From: Paenibacillus xylanexedens
GTDB taxonomy: Bacteria; Bacillota; Bacilli; Paenibacillales; Paenibacillaceae
Assembly (NCBI RefSeq): GCF_001908275.1
Contig: NZ_CP018620.1
Location: forward strand, 620,001-684,000
Direction of reading: 5' to 3'
Length of the DNA: 64,000 nucleotides
A program made the position numbers and the translations under genes. The stretch's first letter is position 1, and each line of letters starts with the position of its first letter. Shown here piece by piece: positions 52,790 through 63,398 of this stretch. The notes under the pieces are model-generated. The model ran no database searches. It was not told the DNA's origin and saw only the letters and a program-made list of their open reading frames with translations.

Positions 52790-53511
52790 TATATCCCCAC
52801 GCTTTTGGCACTGCGCACGAGATAACCGAGCCCGCGGCGAGTCAGAATCGTTTCCGGTTTGCTCGGATTCTCCTCAATCTTCTCACGCAGACGACGAATC
52901 GTAACATCCACGGTGCGTACATCGCCGAAATATTCATATCCCCACACCGCTTGCAGCAGATGTTCTCGTGTCATAACCTTGCCGGAATGCTTCGCCATAT
53001 AATAGAGAAGTTCGTACTCACGGTGGGTTAGATCGAGCGGTTCCCCGCCTTTGTAAGCCGTATACATGTCCATATCAAACGCCAGATCAAATAGTCGCAT
53101 GACCTGCTTTTCCTCATCTTCCGGCGCTTCGGCCGTAATCGCAAGCTTTTGCCGTCTGCGCATCTGTGCCTTCACCCGTGCAAGCAGCTCACGCGTACTG
53201 AATGGCTTCGTCACGTAATCATCCGCACCCAGTTCCAGACCAAGCACCTTGTCGATCTCGCCATCCTTGGCGGTAAGCATAATGATCGGCATCTCCAGAT
53301 GAGCGCGCACCTCACGACAGACATCCATACCGTCCTTGCCCGGGAGCATCAGATCCAGCAGCATCAGATCCGGTTTCTCGGATAACGCCAGTTCAACCGC
53401 ACGAATGCCATCAAATGCACAGATGACCTCGTACCCCTCTTTTTCCAAATTAAACTTCAGAATGTCCGCGATGGGCTGTTCATCGTCCACCACCAAAATC
53501 TTCCCCTGCAT
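52789..53511 (-). CDS. walR: WalR response regulator
   Basis: A 240-residue OmpR-type regulator with receiver domain (VVDDE at 8-12, phospho-acceptor Asp 53 in [24 protein letters not shown]) and a winged helix ([52 protein letters not shown]). Essential in related Firmicutes, it binds paired TGTWAH hexamers; such a box lies before the M23 peptidase gene just upstream. Start follows AGGGGTGAAC. Confidence 0.97.
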   Translation of the reverse strand: MQGKILVVDDEQPIADILKFNLEKEGYEVICAFDGIRAVELALSEKPDLMLLDLMLPGKDGMDVCREVRAHLEMPIIMLTAKDGEIDKVLGLELGADDYVTKPFSTRELLARVKAQMRRRQKLAITAEAPEDEEKQVMRLFDLAFDMDMYTAYKGGEPLDLTHREYELLYYMAKHSGKVMTREHLLQAVWGYEYFGDVRTVDVTIRRLREKIEENPSKPETILTRRGLGYLVRSAKSVGI

Positions 53512-53708
53512 CGGCTAAGTTCACCCCTATATCCTGCTTAATCCGCATTAGCGTTTATATCTCTCTTCTATGTTTAGCTTGTACCAAGCCTACTTGATTG
53601 GTTTCTCTAGTTTGTTGTTTATACTCTCTAGTTTAACATACCTGAAGCACCGTCACATCCCGATCAGGGGCTTGGAAGGTCTTTCATCTGAAAATTTTTT
53701 ACAGCAGC

Positions 53709-53740
53709 AAAAAACAAGGCCAGCATTATAGCCAACCTTG
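53709..53740 (-). terminator. Terminator between the M23 peptidase gene and walR
   Basis: Ten pairs with three wobbles (CAAGGTTGGC/GCTGGCCTTG in RNA), followed by TTTTTTG on the minus strand, so walR must have its own promoter in the next 200 bp. Confidence 0.85.
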
Positions 53741-53758
53741 CTCCACTTAAGCTCTATA

Positions 53759-55291
53759 TTAGTTCAAATACGTTAACGGATTTTCTACCGTTCCATTCTT
53801 AATAATCTCAAAATGCAGATGTGTTCCAGTCGAACGACCCGTGTTGCCCATAACGCCGATACTCTCGCCTTTTTCAACCACTTGTCCAACCTTAACGCCA
53901 ATGCTGTTCAAATGTCCATACAGTGTTTCGTATCCGTTACGGTGGTTAATAATGATGACATTACCATAACCGCTTTTCTGTCCTGCAAAAGTAATTACAC
54001 CCTCATCAGACGCTTTCACATCGCGGTTACCTACCAGATCGACACCTTTGTGCTGGCGACCCCAACGTTGTCCAAAGCTGCTACTCATCGTTGCATTTGA
54101 TACCGGCCAAGCAAATTCACCTGTGCCCTCACCAACAACTTTTGTTCCGCTAAGGACTACTTCAGTTACAGCTGCTTTAATCACTTCCTGACCAAGCCAC
54201 TCTTCCTGAACCACTTCACCATTTTCTTTGGTTATACGGTACTGCATGCTTTTCAAGCCGCTTTGTCCTGGGCGCACGACTTTTGTTGTACCTGCTTTCA
54301 ACTCGTCACTTTTGCGCACTTCCACTTGTGGTTTGATCTCAATCTGTTCAACAACCTGCTCAACCGATTTAACGGTTACCGCCGGTTTCGGAACGGTCAA
54401 GGTCAGTTCGTCTCCGATTTGAAGCGACGTTTCCTTGATGCCCGGATTATGCTGGCGAATCTCGCTTTGTGTTATTTCATACTTGGCAGCGATCGAAGAG
54501 ATCGTATCTCCTTCACGAACCACATAAGTTACAGGCGCGTCTTTACCAACGGTTAAAGCTTTAACCGCCTCGGACACATCCCATATTTTATTTGGATCAG
54601 CCTTCACCACATCTGTCGCTACATCTTCCTTGATGCCTACCGACTTCAGGGTTGTGCTTGGTCCCTCGTCTTTCTTCGAGGAGTTAGCCGATACCGACTT
54701 CGTCTTAAGCGAACTTCGCACAGCCGATGCCGATATGTATTTGCTCTGCACTTGTTCCAGGATTGCATCAGCTGTTGCCTGATCCTTCACAATACCAATG
54801 ACTTCACCATCTACCTTAAGCTCCACACCTTTGGCGTAGGCTGTCAGCATGTCACCCAGTTTGTCCAGCGTCTCGTCACTGTTCACTTCAGGTTTGTACG
54901 CTCTTACCGTTTCGGTTGTGATGCCATCTGTGTTCAGCACCATCTCTGCATCCGGATATTTATGTTGATATTCCTCAGTTTTGTCTGTAAATAGTTGTTG
55001 TAATTGTGCCTCATCTGCAATGGTACCAATCTCGCTACCTTTAACCATTACTTTATAGTACGGTACGGTGTTTGCAGTAACATATTGTTTGCCTGCGAAC
55101 CCGAGCGATGCTGCGATGAATACACCACATGCTGCTGTAATGATCCATTTGCGCGAGGCCAGAACGCGCTTCTTATTCACACTGAAGGTGGACATGCTCA
55201 TGTTGTTTTTGTCTTCGGCCGTCCGGTGTTCCCCGGATTGTTCGTGTACCCGGTCTTTGCCCGGTTGGCGTATGCCTCTGAAACCTTTCAT
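53759..55291 (-). CDS. LysM-G5-M23 cell-wall endopeptidase
   Basis: A 510-residue protein: cytoplasmic N-terminus, one membrane helix (about 48-67), a long outside region, LysM domain (YVVREGDTISSIAAKYEITQSEIRQHNPG, about 255-305), G5 domain (about 310-390), and a LytM/M23 peptidase at the C-terminus. The M23 zinc and catalytic motifs are HKGVDLVG, YGNVIIINH and GTHLHFEI. It should cleave peptidoglycan cross-bridges or stem peptides at the membrane-wall interface. AAAAGGAG precedes the ATG. A perfect WalR box lies about 165 bp upstream, so the protein is a likely member of the WalR regulon. Confidence 0.92.
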   Translation of the reverse strand: MKGFRGIRQPGKDRVHEQSGEHRTAEDKNNMSMSTFSVNKKRVLASRKWIITAACGVFIAASLGFAGKQYVTANTVPYYKVMVKGSEIGTIADEAQLQQLFTDKTEEYQHKYPDAEMVLNTDGITTETVRAYKPEVNSDETLDKLGDMLTAYAKGVELKVDGEVIGIVKDQATADAILEQVQSKYISASAVRSSLKTKSVSANSSKKDEGPSTTLKSVGIKEDVATDVVKADPNKIWDVSEAVKALTVGKDAPVTYVVREGDTISSIAAKYEITQSEIRQHNPGIKETSLQIGDELTLTVPKPAVTVKSVEQVVEQIEIKPQVEVRKSDELKAGTTKVVRPGQSGLKSMQYRITKENGEVVQEEWLGQEVIKAAVTEVVLSGTKVVGEGTGEFAWPVSNATMSSSFGQRWGRQHKGVDLVGNRDVKASDEGVITFAGQKSGYGNVIIINHRNGYETLYGHLNSIGVKVGQVVEKGESIGVMGNTGRSTGTHLHFEIIKNGTVENPLTYLN

Positions 55292-55456
55292 GATTCTCTC
55301 CTTTTCAGCACTTCTCAGTTCGCATTTCTGTCAAGACATCACCCATCGTGTCTGTCCCCTGCTCGTTGATACTTGTATTGGGTGTCCGCAAAATCAGGAC
55401 TTTAGCTGCGCTCGTAAAAGTGTCAAAATTTTAACCTTTTATTACACCCGTATACT

Positions 55457-55473
55457 TTAACACAGGTTTTACA
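55457..55473 (-). promoter_or_regulatory. WalR binding site
   Basis: TGTAAA-ACCTG-TGTTAA on the minus strand fits the WalR consensus (TGTWAH, five bases, TGTWAH) without mismatch. It lies upstream of the M23 peptidase gene, before a TTGACA at about 55428 that could be the -35 element. The gap 55292-55777 also holds the terminator at 55660 and otherwise nothing I can support. Confidence 0.72.
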
Positions 55474-55659
55474 CTCATTTCAACTCTACACGTCACACCG
55501 CAAAGCCACGCCCCGCTTGCTTTCCCTAAATTATCCATAAGATAGTACGGCTGGTCCATCACCCATTATGCCTCAACATCCGCTGTACTATGTACTTTTG
55601 TTCGCAAATTAAGACTAGGTTCTAAGACCCAGTGAAATATGCTTTATTTTTCATAAAAA

Positions 55660-55702
55660 TACAAATAAAATCCCTCACCAGATCAACTCTGATAAGGGAT
55701 TA
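55660..55702 (-). terminator. Terminator of the methyltransferase gene
   Basis: AATCCCTTATCAGA pairs with TCTGGTGAGGGATT (wobbles included), then TTTTATTTG on the minus strand. Confidence 0.85.
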
Positions 55703-55777
55703 CGTAAACAACCTGTTTGTGGTTTATCTTAAACTGGATTTCATCTCATGCCACAATAGAAATTAACTTTTATGTCT

Positions 55778-56587
55778 CTATTCTTTGACTGCAAGAATTA
55801 CAAATCGCTTTTGCTGTACTTCCCAAAATCCATTGTGCTCCATCTCCATATGAATATCCATTAACGGCTGACGGAACTGTTCCACTTTGAAATCAGGTAC
55901 TTGCCACGGGATAGTCTTTAGATAATAGACCAGTGCGCCTATATCATAGAAACGCTGCGCGGGAGTTGCTTCCCGTTGCTCCAGAATACGGAATCCACAC
56001 TGTTCCAGCTGAAGAACGGCACGATCCAGCTCCCATCCATCGTAATCCACTGGCATAGGAATGCCGAGCCGATCATTGATCTCCCTGCAATCTGACCAAC
56101 CTACCTGTTGAGTTAGAAACATTCCCCCTACCGATAGAATCCGCTTAACTTCCTGCTCATCATACGACTCATGCCGATTAAGAATCAGATCGAATTCCGC
56201 ATCTTTAAAAGGAAGCTGCGAATCATCAGTCACTGGAAGCACCTTCACACCGAGCGGCTGTAAACGTTCCTCTGCAATCGGTATATTGGGGAGATAACCT
56301 TCGGTCGCACATGTGTATGGAGGAAGTGGAAGGAGTCTGGACAGCATTTCTCCTCCACCAGTCCCCATGTCGAGCAATCGTTCTGTTTGATTCAACAATC
56401 GGCGCGCCATTGTTCCATATGACCAAGGCAACATTCCGCTCTGGAGCCGCCCACTCCCTGTTACATAGCTAAAATCCCAGCCAATAAACGGCTGATCCGC
56501 CTCTCGCAACCCTTGCTCGTATCGCTCATTCGTCGCCTCGGTAAACTTTTTTAATGATGGTTCTGAATTAGAATGATATAAGTTCAT
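55778..56587 (-). CDS. SAM-dependent class I methyltransferase
   Basis: A 269-residue Rossmann-fold methyltransferase. LLDMGTGGGEML is the SAM-binding loop, followed by ATEGYLPN (motif II), LPFKDAEFDLILNRHESYDEQEVKRILSVGGMFLTQQVG (motifs IV-V). The family resembles small-molecule methyltransferases near rlmA-like proteins; substrate unknown. ATG 56587 is chosen, eleven bases after GGAGG; a TTG two codons earlier has better spacing and may be used. Single gene between the peptidase gene and the low-complexity protein. Confidence 0.87.
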   Translation of the reverse strand: MNLYHSNSEPSLKKFTEATNERYEQGLREADQPFIGWDFSYVTGSGRLQSGMLPWSYGTMARRLLNQTERLLDMGTGGGEMLSRLLPLPPYTCATEGYLPNIPIAEERLQPLGVKVLPVTDDSQLPFKDAEFDLILNRHESYDEQEVKRILSVGGMFLTQQVGWSDCREINDRLGIPMPVDYDGWELDRAVLQLEQCGFRILEQREATPAQRFYDIGALVYYLKTIPWQVPDFKVEQFRQPLMDIHMEMEHNGFWEVQQKRFVILAVKE

Positions 56588-56871
56588 GTTCAATACAACC
56601 TCCAATTAGTGTATTCATAAACACAAGTCCACCGGATCTCTTGAATGCATCTATGAACGGAGGTCCACGAATTGGACTGGAGGTTTCTGCAATGTTGCCT
56701 GAACGTTTTTATATGTTGTGTTCTTTACCTTTATATTTCATACACTGTTCCCTCCTACAGGCATTTCCAGTATTTATTTAAATAAATTATATTCAATCAT
56801 CCTCGACAAGTCCATTACATTATGAATCAGGCGATACCCGTCTAGGAGCACGCCTGCTTTACCTTCCAATC

Positions 56872-57639
56872 TTATTCTGTTTGCAGCACTTCCATCAGGT
56901 TGTCGTACTCTTCATTGGTCAGGTACTTCGAGATCACCTGTTCAATCTCACGTAATTCCTGTTCCGTTAGGCCACCTTCCATGGCGCCTGAGATCTGTTG
57001 CATTTCTTTCTGCGGCAGCTTGTTCATGAGCAGACTGAAGATTTTTTCTTTCTCCTCTGCTGGCAGCTTGTCCTTCGCTCCTGTAATGTCATCCGGTGAT
57101 ACAACAATGGCATCATTGCCTGAAGAAGCACCGCCGCTGGTCGCTCCGGTTCCGTTCCCTGAAGCTGAACCACTACCCTGATCTGTTCCTGAGTCATTAC
57201 CCGTGCCCGTATCCGTCCCATTGCCTGCACTTGTGCCTGAGTTTGATCCTACGGTCGTATCTGTACCTGAACCTTCCCCTGTGCCCTCGTTTGAGCCGCT
57301 CCCTTGGGACGCATTGTTGCCCGCATCTATGCCAGATTGACCGTTCTCTGTCCCATTCCCCATAACTGAAACAGCATCTTCCGGAACCTGCTCTTCGTCC
57401 GCTCCTGTCGGCTGATCTGTTGTCCCATTTCCTGATTTGTTCCCCTCGCTAGTTTTACCGCCCAAGGCACCTTGGAAAATGGCGGTTAACCCCATGGGTT
57501 GACCTTCCCACTGAATATTGAAACTCGCGAGTAGCGACTTCGCATATGACTGTACAATTAATCCGGTCGTGAGCAGTGTCAGTGAACTGACCAGCAACAC
57601 GGTTAGCACGATTTTAACAAACCACACAAGCAACTTCAT
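56872..57639 (-). CDS. Membrane-anchored Gly/Ser/Thr-rich protein
   Basis: A 255-residue protein. One N-terminal helix (about 5-30) anchors it; residues about 60-180 are a low-complexity linker of G, S, T, N and D (GTDTGTGNDSGTDQGSGSASGNG). The last about 70 residues form a compact helical domain (AEEKEKIFSLLMNKLPQKEMQQIS, LTEQELREIEQVISKYLTNEEYDNL). The linker could span the wall and present the helical domain, or let it reach a partner. No known family. Good site GGGAGAG. Position between purA and the wal region; its repeat coding may vary in length among strains. Confidence 0.8.
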   Translation of the reverse strand: MKLLVWFVKIVLTVLLVSSLTLLTTGLIVQSYAKSLLASFNIQWEGQPMGLTAIFQGALGGKTSEGNKSGNGTTDQPTGADEEQVPEDAVSVMGNGTENGQSGIDAGNNASQGSGSNEGTGEGSGTDTTVGSNSGTSAGNGTDTGTGNDSGTDQGSGSASGNGTGATSGGASSGNDAIVVSPDDITGAKDKLPAEEKEKIFSLLMNKLPQKEMQQISGAMEGGLTEQELREIEQVISKYLTNEEYDNLMEVLQTE

Positions 57640-57751
57640 TCCGTTCTCTCCCTCCGATTATCCCACCCGTCTAACATGCGCATGTCGGGGTCTGTGACTC
57701 TACTGTTAACCAGTATTGACGGAAATCTCGGGATTATATCCGATAAACATA

Positions 57752-57795
57752 CAAAAAACCTCCAGTCATCGCTATAAAAGCAACAACTGGAGGCT
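57752..57795 (-). terminator. Terminator of purA
   Basis: About 15 pairs (GCCTCCAGTTGTTGC with GCGATGACTGGAGGT), then TTTTTTG on the minus strand. Confidence 0.92.
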
Positions 57796-57861
57796 TAACA
57801 TGCCTAAGTCGGCAGAGGATTCTATTTTATAATTCAAAAAACAATCTCTCTATTTCTTCGA

Positions 57862-59592
<1,731 letters not shown>

Positions 59593-60954
59593 TTACATCG
59601 CGAAGGCGTCATTGTGCGCCCTCTCGTAATTGACGAATTTATTAAAGTTTTTCAGGAAGACCAGTTCCACCGTACCTACCGGACCATTACGCTGTTTGGC
59701 GATAATGATCTCAATAATATTTTTCTTCTCGGTCTCCTGATTATAGTAGTCATCCCGGTACAGGAACGCTACGATGTCGGCATCTTGCTCGATCGAACCC
59801 GATTCCCGCAAGTCACTCATCATTGGACGTTTGTCCTGACGTTGCTCTACACCCCGGCTCAGCTGGGACAAGGCAATAACCGGAACTTCCAGTTCCCGGC
59901 CAATCTGTTTCAGTGTACGTGAGATCTCGGATACCTCTTGTTGACGGTTCTCCCCTGCTTTACCACGTCCACTAATCAGTTGAAGATAGTCGATCAGGAT
60001 CATGCCAAGGCCTTTCTCTTTCTTCAGACGACGGCATTTGGCACGAATATCCGCTACGGTAATCCCTGGCGTATCATCTATGAAGATGTTGGCTTCTGAC
60101 AAAGCTGCAATACCCATCGTCAGCTTCTGCCAGTCTTCATCACCCTTGAAATCACCCATACGCATCACGCTGGCATCCAGGTTGGCTTCCGCACAGATCA
60201 TACGTTGCACCAGCTGGGCAGCTGACATCTCCAGACTGAAGATGGCTACCGTCTCCTGTGCCCGAATGGCAACGTTCTGAGCGATATTCAGGGCGAAGGC
60301 CGTCTTACCTACGGAAGGACGGGCCGCTACAATGATCAAGTCACTGCGCTGGAATCCGGCAGTCATCTTGTCCAGATCGATAAACCCGGACGGAATACCT
60401 GTCGTTGTTCCCTTGTTCTGATGAAGTGTTTCCACACGATCGAATACTTCCATCAGTACGTCCTGAATGGCTATAAAACCACTACTGGAGCGACGGTTGG
60501 AAATCTCCAGAATGCGACGTTCAGCTTCTCCGAGCATCGCTGCAACATCTTCGCCGCCTGTATATCCTTCGCTCACGATCTGTGTTGCCGTACGAATCAG
60601 GCGACGCAGCATCGATTTCTCTTCGATAATCTGAGCGTAATAGTCTACGTTCGCGGCTGTAGGTACACCATGGGCTAGCTTAGCCAGATAACTAACGCCC
60701 CCGATGTCCTCCAACTCACCTTTATCCTTCAGAAGCGAAGTCAGTGTCACGAGGTCAATCGGTTGATTTCCCTCACCAAGCTGGATCATCGCTTCAAAGA
60801 TTAATTGATGGGGCTTATCATAAAAATCCTCGGTTTGCACCCGTTCCATCGCTGTAATCAGGGCCTCGCCCTGCAACAGGATTGCACCCAGCACGGCCTG
60901 TTCGGCTTCCAGGTTCTGCGGGGGAATCCGGTCGAATAACATTTCTCCGCCCAT
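59593..60954 (-). CDS. dnaB: Replicative DNA helicase
   Basis: A 453-residue DnaB (called DnaC in B. subtilis). N-terminal primase-binding domain (PPQNLEAEQAVLGAIL), linker, and RecA-like ATPase with Walker A ARPSVGKTAF (Lys 217), Walker B LGMILIDYLQLI, and the DNA-binding SQLSRGVEQRQDKRPMMSDLRESG; C-terminal QRNGPVGTVELVF. The hexamer unwinds DNA at the fork. No intein. The start at 60954 follows GGAAGAG; a second in-frame ATG (MLFDRIPPQ) four codons on is possible. One base separates its start region from the rplI stop. Confidence 0.97.
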   Translation of the reverse strand: MGGEMLFDRIPPQNLEAEQAVLGAILLQGEALITAMERVQTEDFYDKPHQLIFEAMIQLGEGNQPIDLVTLTSLLKDKGELEDIGGVSYLAKLAHGVPTAANVDYYAQIIEEKSMLRRLIRTATQIVSEGYTGGEDVAAMLGEAERRILEISNRRSSSGFIAIQDVLMEVFDRVETLHQNKGTTTGIPSGFIDLDKMTAGFQRSDLIIVAARPSVGKTAFALNIAQNVAIRAQETVAIFSLEMSAAQLVQRMICAEANLDASVMRMGDFKGDEDWQKLTMGIAALSEANIFIDDTPGITVADIRAKCRRLKKEKGLGMILIDYLQLISGRGKAGENRQQEVSEISRTLKQIGRELEVPVIALSQLSRGVEQRQDKRPMMSDLRESGSIEQDADIVAFLYRDDYYNQETEKKNIIEIIIAKQRNGPVGTVELVFLKNFNKFVNYERAHNDAFAM

Positions 60955-60955
60955 C

Positions 60956-61399
60956 TTACTCTTCCGTTACCTGTACCTTCAAGGTTGCCTTCACTTCAGG
61001 GTGAACCTTGACAGTTACTTGTGTTACGCCGAGTGTACGAATAGGCTCGTCCAGCTCAATTTTACGTTTGTCTACTTTCAGACCCTTTTTAGACAAAGCT
61101 TCTGCGATCTGTTTGCTGGTAATGGCGCCAAACAGACGACCACCTTCGCCGGACTTCGCTTTCAGTTCAGTCACTTCTGCTTCCAGCTTTTTGGCAAGTG
61201 CTTCCGCTTCCGCTTTCTCTTCCTGTTTGAGTCTTTCTTCAGCCGCCTTCTGGTTGTCCAGTGTCTTCATGTTGCCGTCTGATGCCAGACGTGCGATTCC
61301 CCGTGGCAGTAGGAAGTTCTGTGCGTAACCCTCAGATACTTCTTTCACTTGCCCTTTCTTGCCTTGACCCTTCATATCTTTTATAAAAATGACTTTCAT
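60956..61399 (-). CDS. rplI: 50S ribosomal protein L9
   Basis: A 147-residue L9 with the N-terminal RNA-binding domain (MKVIFIKDMKGQGKKGQVKEVSEGYAQNFLLPRGIA), the long connecting helix rich in K, E and A, and the C-terminal domain (LFGAITSKQIAEALSKKG, VKVHPEVKATLKVQV). It binds 23S rRNA near the L1 stalk. Its ATG overlaps the gdpP stop by four bases (ATGA), a conserved arrangement. Confidence 0.98.
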   Translation of the reverse strand: MKVIFIKDMKGQGKKGQVKEVSEGYAQNFLLPRGIARLASDGNMKTLDNQKAAEERLKQEEKAEAEALAKKLEAEVTELKAKSGEGGRLFGAITSKQIAEALSKKGLKVDKRKIELDEPIRTLGVTQVTVKVHPEVKATLKVQVTEE

Positions 61400-63387
61400 T
61401 CGAACAGCCCCTCTTCCTTTTCGATTTCAGCCAGTACGTTCGTCAGCCGTTTTTCTGCCTCTCCAAGCGTTCCTTCAAGCTGAACGGCAGCATTCGTCAA
61501 ATGTCCGCCACCGCCCAGTCGTTCCATGACAACCTGAACATTCATGCGCCCCAGCGATCTCGCGCTGATGCCAATCAGTCCATCCGGACGCTCACTAATC
61601 ACAAATGAAGCGACCACGTCGGTCATATTCAGCAATGTGTCCGCCACTTGGGCGATCATCATCTGTGGAATCTTGCTGCCAGGGTCCGTGACCGCCAGCG
61701 CAATGTTCCCGTATACCATTTTAGCATGCTTTATGATTTCTGCCTTAGCAATATATTCTGACAGATCCTCTTTCATCAACCGCTGGATCATAATGGTGTC
61801 CGCACCGCTACGGCGCAAGAAGCCTGCCGCTTCGAACGTTCTGGACCCCGTGTGCAATGCAAAATGCTTCGTATCCACTGTAATCCCGGCAAGTAGAGCC
61901 GTAGCTTCCAGCGGAGTGAATTGTACCTTATCATGAATGTATTGCAAGAGTTCGGTTACCAATTCGGCAGCAGAGGACGCATAAGGTTCCAGATAGATCA
62001 ACACTGCGTCATTGATGAACTCTTCGCCCCGGCGATGGTGATCCACTACTACGACACGGGTAGCAGACTGTACCAGTTTTGGCTCCATGGTCATGGAGGC
62101 CTTATGGGTATCCACCACCACCAGCAACGTGTGCTCGGTCATCATCTGGGTTGCCTGTTCCGGTGATACAAATGCTTTGGACAACTTCTCGTCCTTGTTC
62201 ACTTGCTCCATCATGCGTTCAATCGATGGATTAATTCCATCCAGAACAATCCGTGCTTCCACATTGTACAGACTGGCCGCTTTCCACACTCCGATGGATG
62301 CGCCGATCGCGTCCATATCCGGAATTTTGTGCCCCATGATGAGCACCCGATCGCTCTCCTGCATCAGATCACGCAACGCGTGCGCAATAACGCGGGCTCT
62401 TACCCGTGTCCGTTTCTCCACTGCATTAGACTTACCGCCATAGAAAGACAGGCGTTGTCCGGACTTCACGGCAGCCTGATCACCACCACGTCCAAGTGCC
62501 ATGTCCAGACTGGACTGTGCCAATTCTCCCATCTCGCTGATGCTATCCGATCCAAACGCCAGTCCAACACTGAGTGTCATTGGCACTTTGAGGTCAGCAG
62601 TCATCTCCCGAACTTCATCCAAAATGACAAATCGGCTCTGCTCCAGTTCCTGCAAAGACTTATGATTCAGCATCAACAGATAACGATCAGAAGACAGACG
62701 GCGCAGGTACACTTCGTACCGCTTGGCCCAAGACGTAATTTCGCTGGTCACTCGGGCAATCAGTGCTGTACGCTGTTGATCGTCCATGCCTTGGGCAGCC
62801 TCGTCCAGATTATCCAGAACGAGAATTCCCAATGCAAGGCGTTCATTTTCATATTTATCACGAAGAATGGCTAACTCCGTAATCTCGTATACATATACAT
62901 ACCGCTCCTGCGGGTTATGAATTACTCCATAATGCCGATCATCCAACTGGAATTCGTCATGGAACTCCTTGGATGAATGTTCCTTCGTCCCATCCTTCTT
63001 CTCTTTAGGCTGAGGAAGTTTGGGAAACAAATTAAGTAGCGGATTACCCACCATTGTCTTCTCCTGGAACATCTCCGCGACAAAGCGGTTATGCCACTCT
63101 ACCGTACGATCTTCGCTGTACAGCACAATTCCGAATGGAAGCATGCTGACCGCTTCCCCCTCCATCCGTTTGATCCGAATAGATAGGCCATTAATGTAGT
63201 CGTTAAGCTCACGGCGGAACGCGAGCTCCGCCTTAATCATGACGATTCCCAGCGCCGAAGCCAGTATCAGACTAATCAAACCAAGCGTCCAGTTATAAAT
63301 GGTAACGAACATAACGAGCAACAGCAGCAGTATGAACGCCCATACGGTATAGTAGCCGTGCCAGCGTTTCTTCAGAAATTTAGGCAT
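61396..63387 (-). CDS. gdpP: Cyclic-di-AMP phosphodiesterase GdpP
   Basis: A 663-residue membrane phosphodiesterase: two N-terminal helices (about 14-52), PAS-like haem-binding domain (about 75-165), degenerate GGDEF (about 170-305), then DHH (MGHKIPDMDAIGAS, VVVDTHKA, VVVDHHRRG) and DHHA1 (GRMNVQVVMERLGGGGHLTNAA) domains. It hydrolyses c-di-AMP to pApA and so affects wall and potassium balance. The gene lies between yybS and rplI, as in Bacillus. Confidence 0.97.
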   Translation of the reverse strand: MPKFLKKRWHGYYTVWAFILLLLLVMFVTIYNWTLGLISLILASALGIVMIKAELAFRRELNDYINGLSIRIKRMEGEAVSMLPFGIVLYSEDRTVEWHNRFVAEMFQEKTMVGNPLLNLFPKLPQPKEKKDGTKEHSSKEFHDEFQLDDRHYGVIHNPQERYVYVYEITELAILRDKYENERLALGILVLDNLDEAAQGMDDQQRTALIARVTSEITSWAKRYEVYLRRLSSDRYLLMLNHKSLQELEQSRFVILDEVREMTADLKVPMTLSVGLAFGSDSISEMGELAQSSLDMALGRGGDQAAVKSGQRLSFYGGKSNAVEKRTRVRARVIAHALRDLMQESDRVLIMGHKIPDMDAIGASIGVWKAASLYNVEARIVLDGINPSIERMMEQVNKDEKLSKAFVSPEQATQMMTEHTLLVVVDTHKASMTMEPKLVQSATRVVVVDHHRRGEEFINDAVLIYLEPYASSAAELVTELLQYIHDKVQFTPLEATALLAGITVDTKHFALHTGSRTFEAAGFLRRSGADTIMIQRLMKEDLSEYIAKAEIIKHAKMVYGNIALAVTDPGSKIPQMMIAQVADTLLNMTDVVASFVISERPDGLIGISARSLGRMNVQVVMERLGGGGHLTNAAVQLEGTLGEAEKRLTNVLAEIEKEEGLFE

Positions 63388-63398
63388 GACTCATCACC

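Noticed and set aside
55292..55500. c-di-AMP (ydaO-type) riboswitch before the M23 peptidase
   Set aside because: Expected because many such peptidase genes carry it, but the conserved core sequences are absent; only the WalR box fits.
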